The notes beneath the pieces were generated by a model. It made no database searches and had not been told where the DNA came from. It worked only from the letters and a program-made list of their open reading frames with translations. DNA of 12,666 nucleotides. It comes from an uncultured Collinsella sp. Lineage in GTDB: Bacteria > Actinomycetota > Coriobacteriia > Coriobacteriales > Coriobacteriaceae. Of this stretch, positions 6,969 to 12,666 are shown piece after piece (the stretch's first letter is position 1; each line of letters begins with the position of its first letter). The translations under genes were made by a program, and so were the position numbers. The stretch covers positions 1 to 12,666 of the forward strand of contig CAUFMB010000055.1 in NCBI GenBank assembly GCA_959026535.1, in the 5' to 3' direction.

Positions 6969-7007
6969 AAACCTGCCAAAAAGGGACAGGTTTATTTTGG
7001 CAGGTTT
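6969..7007. repeat. 39-bp palindromic element, 13-13-13 design
   Basis: AAACCTGCCAAAA (6969-6981) pairs perfectly with TTTTGGCAGGTTT (6995-7007) around the 13-nt loop AGGGACAGGTTTA. Its size, its AAA...TTT outer ends and GGGACA at loop positions 2-7 match the element at 7298-7336, although the stem sequences differ. It ends 5 bp upstream of the AGGAGG of the folate gene, so it would fall in that gene's leader if transcription starts further upstream. On the plus strand the stem is followed by T-A-T, not a run. Confidence 0.8.
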
Positions 7008-7108
7008 TATCTGGGCAAACACCCAAACCACCACACAAACCATTGCAAAGGGGGCAGTTCATGGACACCTTCGTGGTGGTTTTGACGAAGAGCAGGTGTT
7101 CGCGGCGG

Positions 7109-7252
7109 TTTGTCTCGATCTGTAACAGTAACTCGGCAAAATCGGACCCAGATGTTACAGATCGAGACAAAGGGTCGGCGCCATTCGGAAACGTCTCGAT
7201 CTGTAACATCTGGAGCCAATATTGCCGCCTAGATGTTACAGATCGAGACAAA
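7109..7252. repeat. 144-bp nested palindrome with four copies of one arm
   Basis: The core GTCTCGATCTGTAACA occurs four times: direct at 7112-7127 and 7193-7208, inverted at 7153-7168 and 7234-7249. All are placed about a single centre at 7180.5. The outer arms 7109-7127 / 7234-7252 pair perfectly over 19 bp and the inner arms 7148-7168 / 7193-7213 over 21 bp. The 20-bp spacers between them pair at 11 of 20 positions. In total 51 of 60 arm positions match around a 24-nt loop. The arms can instead pair neighbour with neighbour: 7109-7127 with 7153-7171, and 7193-7211 with 7231-7249, each 19 bp and perfect. No target-site duplication is evident. It may be a MITE-like or REP-type element. Confidence 0.85.
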
Positions 7253-7257
7253 CTGGT

Positions 7258-7281
7258 GGGACGGGGTGAGCTGCCCCGCCC
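7258..7281. repeat. GC-rich hairpin
   Basis: GGG-a-CGGGG (7258-7266) pairs with CCCCGCCC (7274-7281) around a 7-nt loop, with one bulged A. It lies between the 144-bp palindrome and the terminator hairpin. No T-run follows on either strand. Confidence 0.5.
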
Positions 7282-7291
7282 AAGCAGCGGC

Positions 7292-7336
7292 AAAAGAAAA
7301 GGTAGATTTTCAGGCATGTCCCAAAAATCTACCTTT
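7292..7336 (-). terminator. Terminator of the M16 peptidase, built from a dispersed repeat
   Basis: On the minus strand a perfect 13-bp stem (7336-7324 with 7310-7298) around the 13-nt loop TGGGACATGCCTG starts 8 nt after the peptidase stop. It is followed by the T-rich TTTTCTTTT (7300-7292), so it should act as a rho-independent terminator. The stem itself is AT-rich (AAAGGTAGATTTT). The same sequence recurs in degenerate form at 5253-5288, so this terminator is also a member of a repeat family. Confidence 0.75.
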
Positions 7337-7344
7337 GCTGTGCG

Positions 7345-10300
7345 TTAGCCCATCAGGTCGACGACGCTAAAGCCGGCATTGCTCTTGGCGATGACGTCTC
7401 GGCCGCCAAAGACGCAGGTGGGCGACGCGGCTGCGATGCGCGTCACATCGGCGCCGAGCGAGCGAAGCTCACCGGGCGTGGCGGCGAGCATCTGGGCGCG
7501 GCGCTCCTCGCGTGCGTGCGGATCGAGCCCGGCCAGGTAGGTCGTGTTGCGGCGCTTGGTGAGCGCGTACGGCTTCACTGGCGCGTCCATGCCGCTCACG
7601 CAGCTTACGATAAAGCCCTCGAAGGCGGCCTCGTCGGGTTCAAAGCTGCCGAGCCATGCACCGGCGCGTTCCACGCGCTCAATCGAAGGATCGACCGCCG
7701 GGTCGCGGTAGGTGTAGAACGCCGTCTGACGCTCACCGGCCGCGCGGAATCCGCAGCCGTACGCACCGCCCTTCACGCGGATCTCGTTCCACAGGTAGTC
7801 GTAGGAGAGCGCGTTGGCGGCAACCGCCCAGGCGCCCGTCACGTCGAGCCCCAAGCGACGCGGGTCGCACGCGCTTGCCGCAAAGCAGATGTCGCTGGGG
7901 ATGACAAAGGCCTCGTGGCGGTCGCACGGCGCCGGCACCACGAGAGCGTCGCGGCCGGCATCGGCGCCGTCGCCAGCGCCCAGCCCCAGGTCGCCCGCGG
8001 CGGCCCAGTACGCGTTAAAGTCCTCATCGCTGCCGGTAAAGCTCGCCAGGCAGCCGTCGGCCACAAAGATGCGGCCTGCCAGCTCGGCAAGCTTAGCGCG
8101 CAGGTCGTCCAGTCGCTCGTCAAAGTGGTCGAGCAGATCGCGCAGGAACAGGTAGAAGTCCACGCCCGAAAGCTGCTCGCGAACCACGGCCGAAGGCGAG
8201 CTGTAGCTCATCGCGCGACCGAGTGCCGCCGAGTGACCGTTGTTGATAAAGCCCTGCTCGAGCCCAATGCGAATCTGCGTGAGCACGTCGCGCACGCGGT
8301 CTGAGTCGGCGTCGAGCAATAGCGTGCTCGACCACACCTCGCGCGGCAGGCTCGCCAGCGCGTCGATCTTCTCGGACAGGGCGCCGGCGCTCACCAGCAG
8401 GTAGGGACGCGCGCCGTCCACGTCGGGCTGGGTCATGACCTCGGTCGTAAAGCTCAAGAAGCCCAGCTTGCCGGCGAGCAGGTTGTCGAGTTCCTCGGCC
8501 GAATGCTCGCGCGTAGGCAGCTGCTTGAGCAGGCGGGAGAGCAGCGTTACGTAGGGCAGGTCCTCAAATGCGACGCAGCTCAGGTCGAAATACTGCATGG
8601 CGTAGGCCAGACGGTTGGTGGGGATGCCGTGGCGCAGGCAGGGGATAGGCGCAGTCGTGTCCACAACCAGCGGCGGCTCGGGACGCGCCTCGCCAATGTC
8701 GGATACACGCAGGCGCGGCAGCGTGGCCTTGTCCTCGGGCGTGTCCTCGGCCTCCTGCGCGGCACGCAGCGCGGCCGTGCGCTCGACCACGTCCGCCAGC
8801 TCGGCATCGGTCATGGCGTCGCGCTTGGTAGCCAGCTCGGCAGCTTCGGCGCTCTCCGCACCCTCGGCAGCGTCTACCGGAACCAACTCGACCAGCGCCA
8901 TGTGATCGTTCTGGAGCACGAGCTCGCGCAGAAGGTCCTCAAAGTAGCTGCCGTCCAGCTCGCCACGCAGCTCCTCGTACACCGGGCCGTACTTGAGCGC
9001 CAGCGTCGCGGCGTCGTCATCGTAGAGCCAAGTGCTCAGCGCGTCGCACGCAATGGCCACGCCATCGGCGATGCCATAGTCGCGCTGGCGCAGGTCGTAT
9101 TCGTTGCTGCTGATGATAGCTTCCAGGCGCTCGCGCGGAACGCCGTGCTCGCACAGGTCGCGGCAGGCGTCCTGGAATACGCGACGCAGCTCGCGCGCCA
9201 CGCCGGGCTGCGCATTTTGCAGCATGATGAGCTCGTAGGGCTGCAGACTCTCGGCCGCGGTGTAGCTCACCACGTTGCCGCCCAGGCCGGCGGCCAGAAT
9301 GGCCTTCTTAACCGGCGCTTCGTTGGAGCCCAGCAGTGCCTCGAACAGGATGTCCGCCGCGATCGTGCGCTTGCGGTCGAGCGCGCTGCCCAGCACCAGG
9401 CCCAGGCCAACCAGGGCGTTCTCGGGCGTAGTGGCCATCTCGACGCGCTTATACTCGCAGGTCACAGGCTCCTGCACGTCCAGCGGATTGGGCGCCAGCG
9501 TAGACGGGTCCTCGCCGGCGGCAACGGCAGCGTCCATGCGGCGGCTCGCGGCGCTCGGCTGCGACAGGTAGCGCTCGTCCAAAAAGGCCAGCGCGCGGTC
9601 CACGTCCAGGTCGCCGTAGAGCGTGATGTAGGAGTTGGAAGGATTGTAGTGGCGCGCGTGCGTGTCCAGGAACTGCTCGTAGGTGAGCGCGGGAATCGCG
9701 CGCGGGTCGCCACCGCTCTCGTGCGCATAGGCGGTGTCGGGATAGAGCGCGGCGTTGACGGCGTCGTCCAGCACACTCATGGGGTCGGACAGCGCGCCCT
9801 TCATCTCGTTGAACACTACGCCGTTATAGCGCAGTGTGCCCTTGCGCAGGCTCGCGGAGCTGTCGTCGCCCTCGCTCTCGGCGCCCTCCGGCAGGTCCAG
9901 CTCGTAGTGCCAGCCCTCCTGCTCAAAAATGGTGGGCTTGGTATAGATGGCCGGGTTGAACACCGCGTCCAGGTACACGTCCATCAGGTTGTACAGATCC
10001 TGCTCGTTGGTGGTGGCAACGGGGTAGATGGTCTTGTCGGGGTAGGTCATGGCGTTGAGGAACGTCTGCATGGAGCTCTTGATCAGGTCCACGAACGGCT
10101 CCTTGACGGGGAACTTGGCCGATCCGCACAGCACCGAGTGCTCAAGAACATGGAACACGCCGGTGGAATCGGCCGGCGGCGTCTTAAAGCCAATGGCAAA
10201 AGCCTTGTTTTCGTCGTCGCACGCCAGGTACAGCAGGCGAGCGCCCGAGGCAGTGTGGCGCAGCACGTAGGCGTCCGAGTCGAGCTCGGGCACGGTCTCG

Positions 10301-10389
10301 CAGCGCTCGACGGCAAAGCCATGGCAGGTGGTGCCGGGCACCAGCAGCGCGGCAGCAGCGGCGCGCGGGTCGGTTGAGGTGGTGGGCAT
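7345..10389 (-). CDS. M16C zinc metallopeptidase (presequence protease/Cym1-like)
   Basis: This is a large cytosolic oligopeptidase of the insulinase superfamily, which degrades short unstructured peptides in a closed chamber. Its 1014 aa fit the single-chain M16C class (about 970-1000 aa). The inverted zinc motif HVLEH gives ligands H80 and H84 and catalytic base E83. The third ligand is probably E158 in FEQEGWHYEL, 75 residues later. FLNAMTYPDKTIYPVAT (110-126) is the strand typical of the active half. The second half carries VKGGAYGCGFRAAGERQTAFYTYRDP, the family's Arg/Tyr substrate-binding region. No signal peptide or membrane segment is seen. The start ATG at 10389 has AAAGGAG 7 nt upstream. 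A further 58 in-frame codons upstream are rejected because they read across the leader hairpin and the -10 box. Confidence 0.93.
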   Translation of the reverse strand: MPTTSTDPRAAAAALLVPGTTCHGFAVERCETVPELDSDAYVLRHTASGARLLYLACDDENKAFAIGFKTPPADSTGVFHVLEHSVLCGSAKFPVKEPFVDLIKSSMQTFLNAMTYPDKTIYPVATTNEQDLYNLMDVYLDAVFNPAIYTKPTIFEQEGWHYELDLPEGAESEGDDSSASLRKGTLRYNGVVFNEMKGALSDPMSVLDDAVNAALYPDTAYAHESGGDPRAIPALTYEQFLDTHARHYNPSNSYITLYGDLDVDRALAFLDERYLSQPSAASRRMDAAVAAGEDPSTLAPNPLDVQEPVTCEYKRVEMATTPENALVGLGLVLGSALDRKRTIAADILFEALLGSNEAPVKKAILAAGLGGNVVSYTAAESLQPYELIMLQNAQPGVARELRRVFQDACRDLCEHGVPRERLEAIISSNEYDLRQRDYGIADGVAIACDALSTWLYDDDAATLALKYGPVYEELRGELDGSYFEDLLRELVLQNDHMALVELVPVDAAEGAESAEAAELATKRDAMTDAELADVVERTAALRAAQEAEDTPEDKATLPRLRVSDIGEARPEPPLVVDTTAPIPCLRHGIPTNRLAYAMQYFDLSCVAFEDLPYVTLLSRLLKQLPTREHSAEELDNLLAGKLGFLSFTTEVMTQPDVDGARPYLLVSAGALSEKIDALASLPREVWSSTLLLDADSDRVRDVLTQIRIGLEQGFINNGHSAALGRAMSYSSPSAVVREQLSGVDFYLFLRDLLDHFDERLDDLRAKLAELAGRIFVADGCLASFTGSDEDFNAYWAAAGDLGLGAGDGADAGRDALVVPAPCDRHEAFVIPSDICFAASACDPRRLGLDVTGAWAVAANALSYDYLWNEIRVKGGAYGCGFRAAGERQTAFYTYRDPAVDPSIERVERAGAWLGSFEPDEAAFEGFIVSCVSGMDAPVKPYALTKRRNTTYLAGLDPHAREERRAQMLAATPGELRSLGADVTRIAAASPTCVFGGRDVIAKSNAGFSVVDLMG

Positions 10390-10405
10390 ATGCAGTCTCC
10401 TTTGA

Positions 10406-10421
10406 CGCCCCAGCAGGGGCG
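10406..10421 (-). other. GC hairpin in the peptidase leader
   Basis: CGCCCC (10406-10411) and GGGGCG (10416-10421) form a perfect 6-bp stem with the tetraloop AGCA on the plus strand, or TGCT on the transcribed strand. It ends 2 nt upstream of the AAAGGAG ribosome binding site, close enough to influence ribosome loading. Confidence 0.5.
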
Positions 10422-10441
10422 AATCGAGTCGAATCCTCGAG

Positions 10442-10447
10442 AGTATA
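10442..10447 (-). promoter_or_regulatory. Candidate -10 box of the peptidase gene
   Basis: Minus-strand TATACT (10447-10442) lies 52 bp upstream of the ATG. No recognisable -35 is present at normal spacing. Confidence 0.4.
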
Positions 10448-10613
10448 CCCATATGGGGCCGCGGCTCTGCGGCGAACTGAAGACGATGTGGGTGGACTAG
10501 CCTAGCTAGGTTGATAACGAATGCCGCTGGTAGCCGCTGCACCCCGCTAAAGTGAAATAACACCCCGTTTACCGAATCATTTAGGAAATATATGGGCTCC
10601 TAAAAAGTTCTAA

Positions 10614-10619
10614 TACAAT
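10614..10619 (+). promoter_or_regulatory. Candidate -10 box of the second GntR gene
   Basis: TACAAT sits in an AT-rich run (10560-10640) that contrasts with the GC-rich peptidase side. No clear -35 is seen. The overlapping octamer ACAATATA (10615-10622 by sense reading) recurs upstream of the EIIA gene at 11476-11483, which may reflect a common -10 or operator. Confidence 0.35.
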
Positions 10620-10669
10620 ATAAGTCATCTATCTATAAGCTGCTGATTCCTTGCAAAGGTATGGTTGAT

Positions 10670-11374
10670 ATGGTTGAAGCAAATAGCGTTATCCCCCTGT
10701 ACAAACAGATTGTCCGTGCGCTCTCTGATTCGATCGCCAACGGCACGTACCGCCCGGGAGATAAGCTTCCGACCGAGGCGGAGCTCATCGAGCAATTTGG
10801 CGTGAGCCGAATAACGGTTCGCTCCGCAATTAAAGAAATGGAAGATGCTGGGCTTGTTGAGAGGGCCCGCGGCAAGGGCACGTTCGTTTCGTCGGACACA
10901 CAGATGTATGCCGCGGACGACCGTGAGAGCTTTACCCATTCGTGCCAGCTTGCGGGAAAACAGGCGTCTACCAGGGTTCTCGCAATGGGCTGGGACTTCC
11001 CAAGCCTGCGAGACGCGAAGTTCCTGGGCGTAGACGATACCCAAAAGGTATTGCGTAGTCGTCGTCTGCGCCTTGTGGATGACAAGCCTACGATGCTGGA
11101 AACCAATAGCTATTCTGCTGCGCTTTCTTTTTTGGAGCATGAATCCCTCGAGGATTCGCTGATGGCGGTACTCGATCGCCAGGGGATCAAGATGGGCCCC
11201 AACACGCGTACGCTCGAGGTCTGCTATGCGAGCGAGCTCGAGGCGGCATACCTTAACGTGGGGCTGGACTCTCCGCTGCTTCTGTTTGTCGATAGACGTT
11301 ATGCTCCAAGCGGCGAGCCGCTCTTCATCTCTCGTCAGGTGTACTGCACCGAGCGACTGAAGTTCTATTTGTAA
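10670..11374 (+). CDS. GntR-family (HutC/UTRA) regulator of the PTS genes
   Basis: This is a one-component regulator of 234 aa. The winged helix-turn-helix (about 9-73) shows PLYKQI, GTYRPGDKLPTEAEL, the recognition helix GVSRITVRSAIKEMEDAGLV (44-63) and the wing GKGTFV (68-73). The UTRA ligand domain follows (about 85-232), with RLRLVDDKPTMLETN on its central strands. It is followed on the same strand by PTS EIIA and EIIB, so it probably responds to the phosphosugar that this PTS handles and controls those genes. The start is uncertain: AAAGG (10655-10659) lies one base before ATG 10661, too close, but 10 nt before ATG 10670, which also gives the usual short N-terminus. Base composition is lower in G+C than in the left half of the window. 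Confidence 0.92.
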   Translation: MVEANSVIPLYKQIVRALSDSIANGTYRPGDKLPTEAELIEQFGVSRITVRSAIKEMEDAGLVERARGKGTFVSSDTQMYAADDRESFTHSCQLAGKQASTRVLAMGWDFPSLRDAKFLGVDDTQKVLRSRRLRLVDDKPTMLETNSYSAALSFLEHESLEDSLMAVLDRQGIKMGPNTRTLEVCYASELEAAYLNVGLDSPLLLFVDRRYAPSGEPLFISRQVYCTERLKFYL

Positions 11375-11385
11375 ATTAGAGATAG

Positions 11386-11407
11386 ATTGGTCAATTTACC
11401 GACCAAT
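11386..11407. promoter_or_regulatory. Dyad between the GntR and EIIA genes, operator candidate
   Basis: ATTGGTC (11386-11392) and GACCAAT (11401-11407) form a perfect 7-bp inverted repeat with an 8-bp spacer, starting 12 bp after the regulator stop. No T-run follows, so an operator is more likely than a terminator. Its distance from the EIIA start (about 100 bp) fits an upstream operator. Confidence 0.4.
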
Positions 11408-11454
11408 TGCTACCGTTCGCGGATTTGGAAAATAGACACACCGCGTAGGGTAGA

Positions 11455-11485
11455 TTGCTAATATACTTTGTTATGACAATATAGT
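11455..11485 (+). promoter_or_regulatory. Candidate promoter of the EIIA-EIIB genes
   Basis: TTGCTA (11455-11460) and TATAGT (11480-11485) are 19 bp apart, longer than ideal. An alternative -10 is TATACT (11462-11467), which lacks a -35. Between them lies the near-palindrome TTGTTATGACAA (11468-11479), a possible regulator site. Confidence 0.35.
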
Positions 11486-11509
11486 ACGTCTTATTGATAT
11501 TGGAGAACT

Positions 11510-11929
11510 ATGAATAAGATATTGCTAGCGAGTCATGGTTATCTCGCCCAAGGTATGAAGAGCTCTCTCGAGATCCTGATGGGCGCCAACGACCGAATCG
11601 AGTGTCTGTGCGCCTATGTCGATGACGACACGAGGGATGTCGCAGCGCTTATCGATGCTTGGATGGAGTCGAAGGACCCTGCCGACTCTTGGTTTGTCGT
11701 GACTGACATCTTTGGCGGCTCTGTAAACAACGAATTCATTCAGAGGCAGACCGCCGGATCGTTTACGTTGATCACCGGAATGAACTTGCCGCTGCTGGTG
11801 GAAATGGCTACACAGCTGGACTCCCTGGATGCGGACAAGGCCAAAGCTGCGGTCGAGGGATCACGTTCGTTTATCATGCTTTGTGAGGCGGCGGACATGC
11901 TTGCCGATGTCGAAGAAGAAGAGTTCTAG
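11510..11929 (+). CDS. PTS mannose-family EIIA subunit
   Basis: This is a cytosolic phosphotransfer protein that accepts phosphate from HPr on a histidine and passes it to EIIB. The 139-aa protein matches the ManX EIIA domain: active-site His9 in ASHGYLAQGM, then VTDIFGGSVNN (64-74), equivalent to VDTWGGSPFN, and TGMNLPLLVE (89-98), equivalent to AGVNIPMLVE. It is a free-standing EIIA, not fused to EIIB as in E. coli ManX. GGAG (11502-11505) lies 4 nt before the ATG. It follows a GntR/UTRA gene and precedes EIIB by 71 bp. Confidence 0.92.
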   Translation: MNKILLASHGYLAQGMKSSLEILMGANDRIECLCAYVDDDTRDVAALIDAWMESKDPADSWFVVTDIFGGSVNNEFIQRQTAGSFTLITGMNLPLLVEMATQLDSLDADKAKAAVEGSRSFIMLCEAADMLADVEEEEF

Positions 11930-11944
11930 TTAGTTCTGGTTCGA

Positions 11945-11959
11945 GCCCTAGCTAAGGGC
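11945..11959 (+). other. Intercistronic hairpin between EIIA and EIIB
   Basis: GCCCT (11945-11949) pairs with AGGGC (11955-11959) around AGCTA. The stem is short and no T-run follows, so it is more likely an mRNA-processing or stability element than a terminator. Confidence 0.35.
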
Positions 11960-12000
11960 CACACCTGTCATTACCTTTATTACGTGCGGAGATGATTACG

Positions 12001-12474
12001 ATGATTAAGCTTACGAGAGTTGATTACCGATTGATTCACGGCCAGGTCGCCATGTCTTGGACACATGCGCTGGATGTCGATTGCATCCTGTGTGCCAGCG
12101 ACGCCGTGGCAAAAGACGACATGAGAAAAGCCGCATTGAGGCTAGCTCGTCCCAACGGCGTGAAGCTCGTCATAAAAGACGTAAACGCTGCTATCGAGGC
12201 GCTCAACAGCGGCGTCACCGACAAGTATTCGCTGTTTATCATTGTCGAGACGATCGAGGATGCCTATCGCCTTGCTAAGGGTTGCAAAGACATCAAGGAG
12301 ATCAATCTGGGCGGAACTCGAAAGTCTCCCGAGACCACGCTTCATCCGACCCCCGCGATCTTTGCGACCGAAACCGATGCCGAGCATATCCAAGAGCTTG
12401 TGAACGATGGCGTGGTTATCGAAATCCGTCAGGTTCCCAATGACTCAAAGGTACTTGCCAAGGACGTTTTCTAG
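12001..12474 (+). CDS. PTS mannose-family EIIB subunit
   Basis: This cytosolic subunit takes phosphate from EIIA on a histidine and donates it to the incoming sugar. The 157-aa protein has the family opening IKLTRVDYRLIHGQVAMSW with phospho-acceptor His13, a central DDMRKAALRLARPNGVKL segment, INLGGTRKSPET (101-112) and the usual short alpha/beta C-terminus. GGAG (11988-11991) abuts ATG 11992 but lies 9 nt before ATG 12001, so the latter start is chosen. The gene is closed by a strong terminator 50 bp downstream, with no EIIC or EIID gene before it, so this module lacks its membrane part within the window. Confidence 0.93.
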   Translation: MIKLTRVDYRLIHGQVAMSWTHALDVDCILCASDAVAKDDMRKAALRLARPNGVKLVIKDVNAAIEALNSGVTDKYSLFIIVETIEDAYRLAKGCKDIKEINLGGTRKSPETTLHPTPAIFATETDAEHIQELVNDGVVIEIRQVPNDSKVLAKDVF

Positions 12475-12524
12475 CTGGAAACATGCCATTGTCTAACATT
12501 TATTAACTAGGTCCTCCTTTCTTT

Positions 12525-12559
12525 AGCCCGCCGATTATTTGACCGGCGGGCTTTTTATT
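12525..12559 (+). terminator. Rho-independent terminator after EIIB
   Basis: AGCCCGCCG (12525-12533) pairs perfectly with CGGCGGGCT (12544-12552) around a 10-nt loop and runs into TTTTTATT. It is a textbook terminator that ends the GntR-EIIA-EIIB transcript. Confidence 0.95.
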
Positions 12560-12560
12560 C

Positions 12561-12666
12561 AAGACTTTAGTCTGCTGGGCGCGCAGCGGCCAGCTTTAAA
12601 CCACCCGCTATGCGGGTGGAGACAAACGGCTTTACAAAGCCACCCCTCCGGCCGATATTGACGATT
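12561..12666. other. Structured tail, possible IS200/IS605-type end
   Basis: There is no open frame of note. Several hairpins follow one another: AGACT/AGTCT (12562-12573), CCACCCGC-TAT-GCGGGTGG (12601-12619, 8-bp stem, 3-nt loop) and GGCTT-TACA-AAGCC (12628-12641). Subterminal short-loop hairpins of this kind occur at the ends of IS200/IS605-type elements. No transposase is visible because the window ends here, so that reading is only a guess. Confidence 0.3.

Larger units (their letters stand above)
6953..7344. other. 392-bp non-coding block filled with palindromes
   Basis: No believable gene lies between the folate gene start and the peptidase stop, both minus strand. Almost the whole block is inverted repeats: 6969-7007, 7109-7252, 7258-7281 and 7298-7336. 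There is also a weaker dyad in 7023-7099, where CTTCGT (7069-7074) pairs with ACGAAG (7085-7090) inside CCAAACCACC / GGTGGTTTTG (7023-7032 / 7075-7084). It must also contain the folate gene promoter, which I could not place with confidence. Confidence 0.8.

Noticed and set aside
7109..7252. CRISPR array
   Set aside because: The four repeat copies alternate in orientation about one centre, the spacers are themselves partly complementary and no cas gene is near. This is a palindrome, not an array.
6964..7317. Minus-strand open frame with a Cys-rich C-terminus (CPLCNGLCGGLGVCPDKTC)
   Set aside because: Its body is translated inverted-repeat DNA, so peptide segments such as LSRSVTS recur only because the DNA arms recur. 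It has no convincing ribosome binding site and overlaps two terminator or repeat hairpins.
8503..10377. Long plus-strand open frame opposite the M16 peptidase (624 codons), and a similar one opposite the dehydrogenase (4258-5241)
   Set aside because: These are antisense shadows caused by strong GC bias at codon position 3. Their protein sequences are low-complexity (V, A, G, Q, H rich) with no recognisable domain, while the opposite strands encode clear families.
10390..10563. N-terminal extension of the M16 peptidase by 58 codons
   Set aside because: It would read through the leader hairpin and the -10 box. The ATG at 10389 has AAAGGAG at ideal spacing and gives a typical family N-terminus.
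103..12445. 13-base identity GTTCCCAATGACT between the left palindrome (103-115) and the end of the EIIB gene (12433-12445)
   Set aside because: A few 13-base matches are expected by chance in 12.7 kb. There is no flanking similarity and the second copy is coding sequence.
12391..12512. Short minus-strand frame with an AAAGGAGG-like site (reverse of 12513-12520) opposite the EIIB gene end
   Set aside because: The site lies about 14 nt from the first ATG and the frame is about 27 codons with no recognisable features. It crosses the EIIB coding end, so it is probably chance.

Overview
The window looks like chromosomal DNA of a high-GC actinobacterium of the Coriobacteriia, most likely a Collinsella relative. 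This is inferred from the strong G/C bias at third codon positions, the protein styles, the GGAGG-type ribosome binding sites and the abundance of short palindromic intergenic repeats. No 16S or other taxonomic marker is present, so the assignment is an inference.

Layout from left to right. Positions 1-206 hold no gene but contain a 56-bp near-perfect palindrome and a TATAAT box. Positions 207-2953 hold recQ (+) followed two bases later by a GntR/UTRA regulator (+). A promoter bracketed by two copies of a 19-bp motif then drives a FrlB-like SIS-domain sugar-phosphate deglycase (3098-4066, +). A 16-bp-stem terminator separates this from a minus-strand L-lactate/L-2-hydroxyacid dehydrogenase (4198-5175). 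A plus-strand MetA-family homoserine acyltransferase (5387-6313) converges on a minus-strand 5-formyltetrahydrofolate cyclo-ligase (6356-6952). Next is a 392-bp non-coding stretch packed with palindromes: a 39-bp hairpin, a 144-bp nested palindrome, a GC hairpin and another 39-bp hairpin that serves as a terminator. It is followed by a large minus-strand M16C presequence-protease-like metallopeptidase (7345-10389). The right end is an AT-richer module: a second GntR/UTRA regulator (10670-11374), then mannose-family PTS EIIA (11510-11929) and EIIB (12001-12474), closed by a strong terminator. The last about 100 bp are unassigned but highly structured.

How the genes fit together. Two sugar-responsive modules share one plan, a GntR/UTRA sensor next to its presumed target genes. 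The left one controls a predicted deglycase of fructosamine- or glucosamine-type phosphates. The right one controls two cytosolic phosphotransfer subunits of a mannose-type PTS that lack their membrane subunits EIIC and EIID. The centre is housekeeping metabolism: NADH-dependent 2-oxoacid reduction, methionine entry and folate salvage. The MetA-family enzyme carries Glu at position 111, which predicts acetyl-CoA rather than succinyl-CoA as acyl donor.

The least explained content is the palindromic DNA. Two 39-bp elements share a 13-bp stem / 13-nt loop / 13-bp stem design and a GGGACA loop motif. One of them has a degenerate relative 2 kb away at 5253-5288. The 144-bp palindrome has four copies of one arm that can fold in two mutually exclusive ways.
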